In this document: positions 9,001-16,806 of the stretch, in pieces
Position numbering within the stretch: the first letter of the stretch is position 1
Layout: each line of letters starts with the position of its first letter
Translations under genes and position numbers: made by a program
Notes under the pieces: model-generated
Told to the model about the DNA's origin: nothing
Database searches by the model: none
Seen by the model: the letters and a program-made list of their open reading frames with translations, nothing else
Assembly (NCBI GenBank): GCA_904395335.1
Contig: CAJFNR010000065.1
Span: 58,599-122,598, forward strand
Reading direction: 5' to 3'
Length of the DNA stretch: 64,000 nucleotides
DNA from: Candidatus Avimonas narfae
GTDB taxonomy: Bacteria; Bacillota; Clostridia; Oscillospirales; Acutalibacteraceae

Positions 9001-10023
9001 TTATTTGTCGGCGGGGAAGCGGATGCCCGCCGATTGCCGCATCTGTCGAAGGATACGGCAGACCTGGGAGGCCAGTCGGGTGTCGCCGTCATAGGCGGCA
9101 CGGGTGTGTTCCGGTTCCCGGATATACCGGACAAAATCTCGGGCCTCTCCACTCATCAACTCCGCTTTGGAGACTTCGCCCACCAGTTCCTCCGCCATTC
9201 CATCCGGCGTGATAAGGCGCATTCCTGTGAGCTGGGAGATGGAATCGATGACCAGTGTGCCCTCATCCCCGATGATTTCGGAGCCGCGCCGGCTCTGCCC
9301 GGTTTTGGAATAGGTGAGGGTGACCAGTTTGTCAGGGTAGCGGAACAAAGCGCTGCCCCAACCGTCCGCCGGCAGGGAAGAGGCAGGACGCCCCCGGGGA
9401 GGAAGAAACCCGGCGGAGGCCTCCAGGGAATCAGGTAGACCGAACAGATCCAACGCCGCGTATACGCAGTAGATTCCCAAATCCATCAGGCATCCGGTGG
9501 CAAACTCGGGGTTAAAAATATTGGGATTTTTCCCCGCCAGGTAAAGGGGATATTTGGAGGAGAGCTGAGAGAAGTCCAGCCGTGCCGTATGGATGCGCCC
9601 TATACGGGAAAGGGCTCTGTGGAGCACCGCCCGGGCGGGAAGGTGAAGCATCATGATGGCTTCCAGATAAACGAGCCGCTTTTTCCGGGCCAGATCGTTC
9701 AGTGCGTCCAGTTCCTCCGGCTCCGCCGACAGAGGCTTTTCGCAGATCACGTGCTTGCCTTGTTCCAGCAGCAGGCGGCTTTGCGCCGTATGCAGAGCGT
9801 TGGGACTGGCCACATATACTGCCTCCACGTCGGTGCGTGCCAGTTCCTCCGGGGTGGTGACCACGGTGCGGGCCCCGTATTTGTCCGCCAGGGCGCGTCC
9901 GCGCCCTGCGTTGCGGGAGCAGACGGCGGAAAGTTCCCATTGCCCTGTCAAAGCAGCCCCCTGTATATAGGCTTCGGTGATCCATCCCGTCCCGATGACG
10001 CCGTACCGGTATTTCTGCTCCAT
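9001..10023 (-). CDS. Gfo/Idh/MocA family oxidoreductase
   Basis: A 340-aa NAD(P)-dependent dehydrogenase. The Rossmann start YGVIGTGWITEAYI and the motif VICEKPLSAEPEE, with the family lysine in EKP, are clear; the C-terminal half is the alpha/beta substrate domain. ATG 10023 is chosen because AAAGGAAG precedes it; the longer frame lacks a site. Members oxidise or reduce sugars, inositols or their derivatives. The neighbouring alpha-glucosidase suggests carbohydrate use, but the substrate is unknown. A promoter (TTGTCC-17-TATGAT) lies at 10082-10110. Confidence 0.85.
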   Translation of the reverse strand: MEQKYRYGVIGTGWITEAYIQGAALTGQWELSAVCSRNAGRGRALADKYGARTVVTTPEELARTDVEAVYVASPNALHTAQSRLLLEQGKHVICEKPLSAEPEELDALNDLARKKRLVYLEAIMMLHLPARAVLHRALSRIGRIHTARLDFSQLSSKYPLYLAGKNPNIFNPEFATGCLMDLGIYCVYAALDLFGLPDSLEASAGFLPPRGRPASSLPADGWGSALFRYPDKLVTLTYSKTGQSRRGSEIIGDEGTLVIDSISQLTGMRLITPDGMAEELVGEVSKAELMSGEARDFVRYIREPEHTRAAYDGDTRLASQVCRILRQMRQSAGIRFPADK

Positions 10024-10081
10024 AACGTCTGGCTTCCTTTCTCCCACGGTCATAATCCTTGTTTTTGCGGCATTCTTCGTT

Positions 10082-10110
10082 ATCATAACACGGCGAAAAG
10101 CCCCGGACAA
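10082..10110 (-). promoter_or_regulatory. Sigma-A promoter for the Gfo/Idh/MocA gene
   Basis: On the minus strand TTGTCC (10105-10110) and TATGAT (10082-10087) are separated by 17 bp. They lie 59 bp upstream of ATG 10023. Confidence 0.5.
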
Positions 10111-10129
10111 GGGCACAATAGGCCGATTG

Positions 10130-10147
10130 CTGTTAAAAAATAATCAA
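10130..10147. promoter_or_regulatory. Candidate Rex (redox repressor) operator
   Basis: CTGTTAAAAAATAATCAA matches the clostridial Rex consensus TTGTTAA-N4-TTAACAA at 11 of 14 fixed positions. It sits just upstream of the putative -35 of the NAD-dependent dehydrogenase gene, where Rex sites are known for ldh and related fermentation genes. Confidence 0.4.
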
Positions 10148-10163
10148 ACTTTGCAAAAACCTA

Positions 10164-10192
10164 TTGCATTTTAAATTAGGGGATGTTAAGAT
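10164..10192 (+). promoter_or_regulatory. Sigma-A promoter of the lactate/malate dehydrogenase gene
   Basis: TTGCAT at 10164-10169 and TAAGAT at 10187-10192 are separated by 17 bp. They lie 53 bp upstream of ATG 10245 and directly after the Rex-like site. Confidence 0.4.
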
Positions 10193-10244
10193 AAATCCAA
10201 TTTCGGTTTTTTTACATCTTTCCATGAGGAGAAAGCGGGAGTAT

Positions 10245-11198
10245 ATGAAACAGGGAAAAAAAATAACCATTTTGGGCGCCGGCAATGTAGGGGCCACCAT
10301 TGCCTATGCGCTAGCCATCGACGCCATCGCCTCGGAAATTGTGCTCATAGACATCAATAAGGACAAGGCCAAGGGAGAGGCCATGGATATCTACCAGGGA
10401 ACCTCCTTCACCCGGTCCGTTTCCGTCTATGACGGAGAATATGCGGATGCCAAGGATTCCGACATCGTGGTGGTCACGGTGGGGTCCGCCCGCAAGCCGG
10501 GCCAGTCCCGTATTGATCTGGCCCAGGGCAACGTCAACATCATCAAAAGCGTCATGCCTCAGGTGATTCAGTATGCTCCCCATGCGGTCTACGTGGTGGT
10601 GAGCAATCCGGTGGATATTCTGACCTACGCCATCCTGAAGGTGACGGGATTGCCGGTGAATCAGGTGATCGGTTCCGGAACGACGCTGGATTCCAGCCGC
10701 CTGCGCGCCCGGATTGCCGACATCGTGGGCCTGACTCCCCAAAATGTCCACGCCTATGTGTTCGGTGAGCATGGCGATTCCGCTATGATTCCGTGGTCTC
10801 TGACTTCCATCGCCGGCATGCCTATGACCACCTTCTGTGAGCAGGTGCGCCGGGAACAGCCTTCCTTCAGCCAGGAGGAGCTCAAGGGCATCGAGGACGA
10901 TGTGCGCAACTCCGGAGCTAAGGTGATCAGTCTGAAGGGCGCTACCTACTACGCTATCGGCACCACTGTGCGGTATATCTGTGAGAACATTCTGCGCGAC
11001 AGCGGTTCGCTGATGACGGTTTCCGGCCTGATGAAGGGGCAGTACGGCATGGAGGATGTGTGCTTAAGCCTGCCCTGCACGGTAGGGGCCAGCGGCATCC
11101 GCGAATTCCTGGAGCCTCCGCTGACCGCTGAGGAAACCGCCAAGCTGCTGCACAGCGCCGAAGTGCTTAAGAGCACGATTAGCTCCCTGGAAATCTAA
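10245..11198 (+). CDS. ldh: L-lactate/malate dehydrogenase family protein
   Basis: A 317-aa NAD-dependent 2-hydroxyacid dehydrogenase, the usual L-LDH length. ITILGAGNVGAT is the NAD-binding loop; GEHGDS holds the catalytic His176. ATG 10245 has GAGGAG/GGGAG upstream; the longer frame to 10164 is rejected. The classical specificity position (Gln102 of Bacillus LDH, Arg in malate dehydrogenases) is Arg83 here, in SARKPGQSR, while the LDH-like Thr at the 246 position is kept (KGATYY, Thr234). Most pipelines would call it L-lactate dehydrogenase; the Arg points to oxaloacetate/malate. A malic enzyme follows 78 bp later, so the pair may interconvert oxaloacetate, malate and pyruvate. Redox control by Rex is suggested by the upstream site. 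Confidence 0.8.
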   Translation: MKQGKKITILGAGNVGATIAYALAIDAIASEIVLIDINKDKAKGEAMDIYQGTSFTRSVSVYDGEYADAKDSDIVVVTVGSARKPGQSRIDLAQGNVNIIKSVMPQVIQYAPHAVYVVVSNPVDILTYAILKVTGLPVNQVIGSGTTLDSSRLRARIADIVGLTPQNVHAYVFGEHGDSAMIPWSLTSIAGMPMTTFCEQVRREQPSFSQEELKGIEDDVRNSGAKVISLKGATYYAIGTTVRYICENILRDSGSLMTVSGLMKGQYGMEDVCLSLPCTVGASGIREFLEPPLTAEETAKLLHSAEVLKSTISSLEI

Positions 11199-11276
11199 AC
11201 ACTGTCAACGATCCGTCCGGTTGCCGGAAATACTTCGGTGCCATGCGGGCGGTCGAAATAAGAAAGGATGACCATT

Positions 11277-12449
11277 ATGGATTACGCTGCCGAATCCCTC
11301 AAGCTCCACCGTCAGTGGAAGGGAAAAATCGAAGTGATTTGCCGCGCTCCGCTGGAGACCCGGGACGACCTGTCCCTGGCGTATACGCCGGGCGTTGCGC
11401 AGCCCTGTTTGGAGATTCAGAAAGATGTCAATCAGAGTTATGAACTGACCCGCCGTTCCAACCTGGTGGCGGTGGTCACCGATGGTACCGCCGTGCTGGG
11501 CCTGGGCGATATCGGCCCGGAGGCTGGTATGCCGGTTATGGAGGGCAAATGCGCCCTGTTCAAGGCCTTCGGTGATGTGGACGCCATCCCGCTGTGTGTG
11601 CGTTCCAAGGACGTGGACGAGATCGTCAACACTGTCCGCCTGCTGGCCGGCAGCTTCGGCGGCGTCAACCTGGAGGATATCTCCGCTCCCCGTTGCTTTG
11701 AGATCGAGCGCCGCCTGAAAGAATGCTGCGACATCCCGATTTTCCACGACGATCAGCACGGTACCGCTGTGGTGACCCTGGCTGCCATGCTCAACGCGCT
11801 GAAGCTCACCGGCAAGAAGATCGAGGATATCCGCGTGGTGACCAGCGGCGCGGGCGCTGCCGGTATCGCTATCATCCGCCTGCTCATCGCCATGGGACTG
11901 AAGGATGTGGTTCTCTGCGACCGTCAGGGCGCCATCTATCAGGGCCGTGAGGGGCTGAACAAGGAAAAAGAGGAAATGGCTGCCATCACCAACCAGGAGC
12001 ACCGCAAGGGAACCCTGGCTGAGGTGCTCAAGGGCGCCGACGTGTTCATCGGTGTCTCCGCTCCGGGCTGTGTGACTGAGGAAATGGTCAAGAGCATGAA
12101 CAAGGATCCGATCCTGTTCCCCATGGCCAATCCGGTGCCGGAGATCATGCCTGACCTAGCTAAGAAGGCCGGCGCCGCCGTGGTGGGCACGGGACGCAGC
12201 GACTTCCCGAACCAGATCAACAACGTGTTGGCTTTCCCGGGTATTTTCCGCGGGGCGTTGGATGTGCGCGCCAGCGACATCAACGACGAGATGAAGATCG
12301 CGGCGGCAAAGGCCATCGCTTCCTTTGTCACCGACGACAAGCTGTCGGCGGAATACATCATCCCCAGCGCTTTGGACCGCAACGTGGCCAAGGCGGTGGC
12401 CGAGGCGGTGGCCGAGGCGGCCCGCCGCACCGGAGTCGCCCGCATCTAA
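11277..12449 (+). CDS. Malic enzyme (NAD(P)-dependent, decarboxylating)
   Basis: A 390-aa bacterial short-form malic enzyme. LAYTPGVAQPC, VTDGTAVLGLGDIGPEAGMPVMEGK (quoted in pieces: TDGTAVLGLGDIGP), FHDDQHGTA (metal ligands) and the Rossmann VTSGAGAAGIAI are all present. It oxidatively decarboxylates malate to pyruvate and CO2. ATG 11277 lies eight bases after AGAAAGGA; the in-frame ATG 11268 overlaps that site. The order dehydrogenase-malic enzyme suggests co-transcription, and a strong terminator follows. NAD versus NADP use cannot be decided. The 3' end has a small direct repeat coding VAEAVAEA. Confidence 0.92.
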   Translation: MDYAAESLKLHRQWKGKIEVICRAPLETRDDLSLAYTPGVAQPCLEIQKDVNQSYELTRRSNLVAVVTDGTAVLGLGDIGPEAGMPVMEGKCALFKAFGDVDAIPLCVRSKDVDEIVNTVRLLAGSFGGVNLEDISAPRCFEIERRLKECCDIPIFHDDQHGTAVVTLAAMLNALKLTGKKIEDIRVVTSGAGAAGIAIIRLLIAMGLKDVVLCDRQGAIYQGREGLNKEKEEMAAITNQEHRKGTLAEVLKGADVFIGVSAPGCVTEEMVKSMNKDPILFPMANPVPEIMPDLAKKAGAAVVGTGRSDFPNQINNVLAFPGIFRGALDVRASDINDEMKIAAAKAIASFVTDDKLSAEYIIPSALDRNVAKAVAEAVAEAARRTGVARI

Positions 12450-12470
12450 CTTTTCCTTTAGAGGTTAAAA

Positions 12471-12505
12471 ACGCCCTTTCCGGGAATCCGGAAAGGGCGT
12501 TTTCC
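12471..12505 (+). terminator. Rho-independent terminator after malic enzyme
   Basis: A perfect 13-bp stem (12471-12483 / 12488-12500) with a GAAT loop is followed by TTT-rich sequence. Confidence 0.8.
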
Positions 12506-12563
12506 TGTTTGGAGGGAAAAAAACCGGAGCGGATTTTCCGCTCCGGGAGAATGTGTTTTCAAA

Positions 12564-15500
12564 TCAGCCGACGACTTCGACGCCCAGGGTCATCTTTTCG
12601 CCGTTGATGTTCCACTCCCGCACAAAGCCGGTGGGAGCCGCCGCTTCCACCCTGTCGGCCAGGGTGTCCTTGCCGACGGCATCCGCGTGGCGGGAAAGGA
12701 TATCCGCCGCTTTTTCACCGGCGGCATAGGTCAGCCGGATGTGGTCTGTGACCTGGAAGCCAGCCTCCTTGCGCATGGACTGCACTTTGCTGACTACTTC
12801 CCGGACAAAGCCCTCCTCCCGCAGCTCGTCGGTGAGGCGGGTGTCCAGAGCCACCGTAACGCCACGGTCGGAAGCAGTGGCGAAACCTTCCGTCTGGACC
12901 GTTTCGATGAGCAGTTCTTCTTCGGTCAGGCGGATATCGCCGTCAGGAAGGGTGAGCGTCAGAGCGCCTTCCTCGTCCAACTGCCGCTTGGCAGCGGAGC
13001 CGTCCAGCGCCTCCAGCGCCGTGCGGATTGCCCCGATGCGCTTGCCGTATTTCTGCCCCAGGATTTTCAGCTGAGGCTTAAAGCGATAGGAGGTGAAACG
13101 GGAGGCATCGTCCACAAAGCGAACCTCGCGGATGTTCAGCTCCTCGGCGATGATGTCCTGATACAGACTGTCCAGCGGGTGGTCCGCCTGCACATAGGCG
13201 CAGGCCAATGGCTGGCGGTTCTTGAGAGCTGCCTCGTTGCGGGCGGAGCGTCCCAGGGTGACGATGCGCAACACCTCGTCCATATCGCTTTCCAGCTTTT
13301 TATCTATGAAAGACTCGTTGACCGACGGGAAGTCGCAGAGGTGGACACTCTCCGGTGCAGAAGGATCCAGTGAACAGACCAGGTTGCGATAGATGTCCTC
13401 GCTCATAAAGGGGATCATGGGGGCGGCGGTCTTGGCTGTGGTGACCAGCGCCGTGTACAGGGTCATATAGGCGCTGATCTTATCCGGAGTCATATCCTTG
13501 CCCCAATAGCGCTCCCGGCTGCGGCGCACGTACCAATTGCTCATCTCGTCCACAAAGTCCTGCAGGGCGCGGGCGGCCTCCGGGATCCGGTAGTGGTCCA
13601 AATGGTCGTCCACTGCCCCCACGGTGGAATTGAGGCGGGACAGCAGCCAGCGGTCCATGACGGTGAGGGCGCAGTCCTCCAGACGGTATTGGGTGGCGTC
13701 GAAATTGTCGATGTTGGCGTACAGCACAAAGAAAGCATAGGTGTTCCACAGGGTGGACATGAACTTGCGCTGTCCCTCCAGCACCGCCTTGCCGTGGAAA
13801 CGGTTAGGCAGCCAGGGGGCAGAATTGCTGTAAAAATACCAGCGGATGGCGTCGGCGCCATAGGTTTCCAGCGCCTCGAAAGGATCCACGGCATTGCCCT
13901 TGGATTTGGACATCTTCTGGCCGTTTTCATCCTGAACATGGCCCAGGACAATGACGTTTTTAAAGGGGGCCTTGTTGAAGATCAGGGTGGAGATCGCCAG
14001 CAGGGAATAGAACCAGCCCCGGGTCTGATCCACTGCCTCGGAGATGAAATCGGCGGGGAACTGCTGCTCGAACAGTTCCTTGTTTTCAAAGGGGTAATGG
14101 TGCTGGGCAAAGGGCATGGAGCCAGAATCGAACCAGCAGTCGATGACCTCCGGTACACGCTTCATGGTACCGCCACATTCCGGGCAGGGGAAGGTCACGG
14201 CATCGATGAAGGGACGGTGCAGTTCGATGTCTTCCGGACAGTCGGGGGCCAGCTGGCGCAGCTCCTCGATGCTGCCTACCGCGTGCTGATGGCCGCAGGA
14301 GCATTCCCAGATGTTCAGCGGTGTGCCCCAGTAGCGGTTGCGGCTGACACCCCAGTCCTGTACGTTTTCCAGCCAGTCGCCGAAACGGCCCTTGCCGATG
14401 CTTTCCGGGATCCAGTTGACCGTGTTGTTGTTGCGGATCAGGTCGTCCTTCACTGCCGTCATCTTGATGAACCAGGACTCCCGGGCGTAGTAGATCAGCG
14501 GTGTGTCGCAGCGCCAGCAGAAGGGGTAGCTGTGCTCGAATTTGGGGGCGGAGAAAAGCTTGTCCTCCCGGTCAAGGTCCTTCAGCACCAAGGGATCCGC
14601 GTCCTTGACAAAGGTGCCGGCATAAGGGGTTTCCGCCGTCATGTTGCCCTTGGTATCCACGAATTGGATGAAGGGCAGGTTATACCGGCCGCATACCCGG
14701 GCGTCGTCCTCACCGAATGCGGGGGCCATATGGACCACACCGGTGCCTTCGGACAGGGTGACGTAATCGTCGCAGCAGATATAGAAAGCCTTTTTGTTCT
14801 GTTTCTCACAGGCCAGGCGGGCGCATTCGTACAGCGGCTCGTACTCCCGGTATTCCAGGTCGGCGCCCTTCATGGTCTCCAGTACCTGATAGGCCGGAGT
14901 TTCCTCGCTGCCTAGAGAGCCCAGCACGGTATCCAGCAGTGCCTGGGCCAGGTAGTAGGTGTAGCCGTCCGCCGCCTTGACTTTGGCGTAATCTTCGTGG
15001 GCGTTGACGCACAGAGCCAGGTTGGAGGGGAGGGTCCAAGGGGTGGTGGTCCACGCCAGGACATAGGCGTCCTCGTCCTTCAGCTTAAAGCGCACGATGG
15101 CGGAACGCTCTTTGACGTCCTTATAGCCCTGGGCTACCTCGTGACTGGAAAGAGGGGTTCCGCAGCGGGGGCAGTAGGGAACGATCTTGAACCCCTTGTA
15201 CAGCAGGCCTCTGTCCCAGATTTTCTTAAGTGCCCACCACTCCGATTCGATAAAGTTGTTGTCATAGGTGACATACGGGTGGTCCATATCCGCCCAGAAT
15301 CCCACGGTGCGGGAGAAATCCTCCCACATGCCCTTGTATTTCCACACGCTTTCCTTGCATTTCTCGATAAAGGGCTCCAGGCCGTATTTCTCGATCTGCT
15401 CTTTGCCGTTGATGCCCAGCAGCTTTTCCACTTCCAGCTCCACCGGAAGGCCATGAGTATCCCACCCTGCCTTGCGCGGCACCTGATAGCCCTTCATGGT

Positions 15501-15716
15501 GCGGTAGCGCGGGATCATGTCCTTGATGACCCGGGTCAGCACGTGGCCGATATGGGGCTTGCCGTTAGCGGTGGGAGGGCCATCGTAAAAGGTATAGGTC
15601 TCTCCCTGTTTGCGGGTTTCGATGCTTTTTTCAAAGATGTGGTGATCCTGCCAGAACTGCTCGATGCGCTTTTCCCGTTCCACAAAATTGAGGTCGGTCG
15701 GCACCTTTTCGTACAT
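12564..15716 (-). CDS. ileS: Isoleucyl-tRNA synthetase, type 2 (eukaryote-like)
   Basis: A 1050-aa class I synthetase. The HIGH motif is at residues 55-58 (NGKPHIGH) and KMSKS near residue 600 (QKMSKSKGN). The editing domain carries GWDTHGLPVE upstream and TTPWTLPSN. The length and the PPTANGKPHIGH form match the type 2 IleRS group rather than the roughly 930-aa type 1 enzymes (HANGxIHIGH) with a C-terminal zinc domain. Type 2 enzymes are associated with natural insensitivity to mupirocin. ATG 15716 has AAAGGAGG upstream. Expression is controlled by the T-box leader immediately before it. Confidence 0.97.
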   Translation of the reverse strand: MYEKVPTDLNFVEREKRIEQFWQDHHIFEKSIETRKQGETYTFYDGPPTANGKPHIGHVLTRVIKDMIPRYRTMKGYQVPRKAGWDTHGLPVELEVEKLLGINGKEQIEKYGLEPFIEKCKESVWKYKGMWEDFSRTVGFWADMDHPYVTYDNNFIESEWWALKKIWDRGLLYKGFKIVPYCPRCGTPLSSHEVAQGYKDVKERSAIVRFKLKDEDAYVLAWTTTPWTLPSNLALCVNAHEDYAKVKAADGYTYYLAQALLDTVLGSLGSEETPAYQVLETMKGADLEYREYEPLYECARLACEKQNKKAFYICCDDYVTLSEGTGVVHMAPAFGEDDARVCGRYNLPFIQFVDTKGNMTAETPYAGTFVKDADPLVLKDLDREDKLFSAPKFEHSYPFCWRCDTPLIYYARESWFIKMTAVKDDLIRNNNTVNWIPESIGKGRFGDWLENVQDWGVSRNRYWGTPLNIWECSCGHQHAVGSIEELRQLAPDCPEDIELHRPFIDAVTFPCPECGGTMKRVPEVIDCWFDSGSMPFAQHHYPFENKELFEQQFPADFISEAVDQTRGWFYSLLAISTLIFNKAPFKNVIVLGHVQDENGQKMSKSKGNAVDPFEALETYGADAIRWYFYSNSAPWLPNRFHGKAVLEGQRKFMSTLWNTYAFFVLYANIDNFDATQYRLEDCALTVMDRWLLSRLNSTVGAVDDHLDHYRIPEAARALQDFVDEMSNWYVRRSRERYWGKDMTPDKISAYMTLYTALVTTAKTAAPMIPFMSEDIYRNLVCSLDPSAPESVHLCDFPSVNESFIDKKLESDMDEVLRIVTLGRSARNEAALKNRQPLACAYVQADHPLDSLYQDIIAEELNIREVRFVDDASRFTSYRFKPQLKILGQKYGKRIGAIRTALEALDGSAAKRQLDEEGALTLTLPDGDIRLTEEELLIETVQTEGFATASDRGVTVALDTRLTDELREEGFVREVVSKVQSMRKEAGFQVTDHIRLTYAAGEKAADILSRHADAVGKDTLADRVEAAAPTGFVREWNINGEKMTLGVEVVG

Positions 15717-15749
15717 GTTTGGTCAAACCTCCTTTATAGCTGTCAACGT

Positions 15750-15786
15750 AAAAAAGCCTCCGCCCCGAGCACGGGACGAAGGCTTT
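15750..15786 (-). terminator. T-box attenuator terminator
   Basis: This is the terminator of the T-box switch: a 14-bp stem with several G-U pairs, loop GTGCTC and a T6 tail, competing with the antiterminator formed with the T-box sequence. Confidence 0.85.
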
Positions 15787-16000
15787 GCTTCGCAATACCA
15801 CCCCTACCACATACTAGCATATGCGTTCCCGATAACGGCGGAAAACCGGCGGGGCTTACTGGGAGACATATCCGTTCAGCCTGCAACTCCAGAGGGATGT
15901 TCGGCCAGGGGCTACCGGCGCCGGGCTTGCACTATCCCCGGCTCGCTGTGGCTTTCGCGTCCTGACGTACTGTCTCTGTCACAGTTGTTGACAGTTTATA
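15750..16000 (-). promoter_or_regulatory. T-box leader (tRNA-Ile responsive) of ileS
   Basis: The minus-strand leader has the T-box element GGGGTGGTATTGCG (15791-15804), whose UGGU suits tRNA-Ile ending ACCA. Directly after it is an intrinsic terminator (15750-15786: AAAGCCTTCGTCCC paired with GGGGCGGAGGCTTT, then six T). Upstream are stem-I-like elements (GGGGATAGTGCAAGCCC) and a specifier-region sequence GAACATCCCTCTGGAG with an ATC codon at 15896-15898. Uncharged tRNA-Ile should stabilise the antiterminator and switch ileS on. Confidence 0.9.
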
Positions 16001-16007
16001 TATTGTC

Positions 16008-16036
16008 ATATTACCGCGGGGAGGCCGAAATGTCAA
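16008..16036 (-). promoter_or_regulatory. Sigma-A promoter of the ileS T-box transcript
   Basis: A perfect -35 TTGACA (16031-16036) and TAATAT (16008-16013) are separated by 17 bp. The expected start is near 16000, giving a leader of about 285 nt. The elements overlap the last codons and stop of the upstream acetyltransferase gene. Confidence 0.7.
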
Positions 16037-16484
16037 GCCTGATGAAAGAATTCAGTGATTTGACGAAGCACTGGATACATCCCGCGTCCTGAAAGCCCGC
16101 TCCCCGGTGAAACCGGGCGCTGAGAAGATTATCCGCCTCACAGGAACTGGCGAATTCCCGGCATCCCTGTTCCGCGCTCCATTGTTCCCCGGCAGCGGTA
16201 AGGCGGGAAGCGATGCCGCGGCGGCGGTACGTCTCTTCCACGTAGATTCCTTCCAGGTATCCCACTGGGCTGGAGGTGGTTCCCTCCACATAATCGCGGC
16301 GAAGCTGGACCTGGGCGAAGCCCACCGCCCGACATTCTTTAAAAGCGAGGAAAATCACCGCCTCCGAAGAGGAAATCAGCTCCGCCATCTCAGCGGTCAG
16401 CTCCTCTTCGGTGTGGCCGGGCCACAGCCGGAGGGCCAGCCCGGCGGCGAGAGCGGCATCAGCGGGTACGGCAGCACGGATCAT
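16011..16484 (-). CDS. GNAT acetyltransferase, aminoglycoside 6'-N-acetyltransferase-like
   Basis: A 157-aa GNAT protein. LRRDYVEGTTSSPVGYLEGIYVEETYRRRGIA (key pieces: RDYVEG, SPVGYLEG, YRRRGIA) and REFASSCEADN are characteristic of the AAC(6')-I aminoglycoside acetyltransferases, and YRRRGIA is the acetyl-CoA pyrophosphate loop. ATG 16484 follows AAAGGAG. The C-terminus extends about 13 residues past the usual FVK-L ending, through sequence that also holds the ileS promoter. Whether it acts on aminoglycosides or on another amine is not decided by sequence. It has its own promoter at 16508-16536. Confidence 0.8.
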   Translation of the reverse strand: MIRAAVPADAALAAGLALRLWPGHTEEELTAEMAELISSSEAVIFLAFKECRAVGFAQVQLRRDYVEGTTSSPVGYLEGIYVEETYRRRGIASRLTAAGEQWSAEQGCREFASSCEADNLLSARFHRGAGFQDAGCIQCFVKSLNSFIRLDISASPR

Positions 16485-16507
16485 GGGCAGCGCTCCTTTC
16501 CATTGGG

Positions 16508-16536
16508 AGTATATCCCGCCGGAAAGGAAACGTCAA
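16508..16536 (-). promoter_or_regulatory. Sigma-A promoter of the AAC(6')-like gene
   Basis: On the minus strand TTGACG (16531-16536) and TATACT (16508-16513) are separated by exactly 17 bp, 23 bp upstream of ATG 16484. Confidence 0.65.
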
Positions 16537-16745
16537 CCGGGTGCCGGAGAAGGGCTCAGTCCCTGACATACACGATGTTGTCGGTGAAGACGCTTTCCGG
16601 CACGGGTATCCTTCCCTCCTGGCGAAGGGCGGACATGATAGGGGCGGCGGCGTTAAAGCTATAAAGGATAGGACAAAATCAAAAGTAAAATTAAAATCTA
16701 AGAACAACAGTATAGCCTATTTCCAAGGGAAAAGGAGAGAAGGAT
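16537..16745. other. Intergenic stretch between divergent genes; possible gene remnant
   Basis: No complete gene is seen. On the minus strand 16556-16636 reads a 26-residue frame (MSALRQEGRIPVPESVF then TDNIVYVRD and stop) with the look of a protein C-terminus. It has no supported start, and its upstream frame closes quickly. It may be a decayed gene. Confidence 0.3.
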
Positions 16746-16774
16746 TTGCTTTTCTCCTCAGGATTGTTTACAAT
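16746..16774 (+). promoter_or_regulatory. Probable promoter of the yaaA operon
   Basis: TTGCTT (16746-16751) and TACAAT (16769-16774) are 17 bp apart and lie 32 bp before GTG 16807. Confidence 0.45.
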
Positions 16775-16806
16775 ACACATAAACTACAGCGAGAGGAGGA
16801 AGCGCC

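Noticed and set aside
13593..14915. 440-aa plus-strand frame antisense to ileS
   Set aside because: A shadow of the GC-rich ileS coding strand; ileS is certain.
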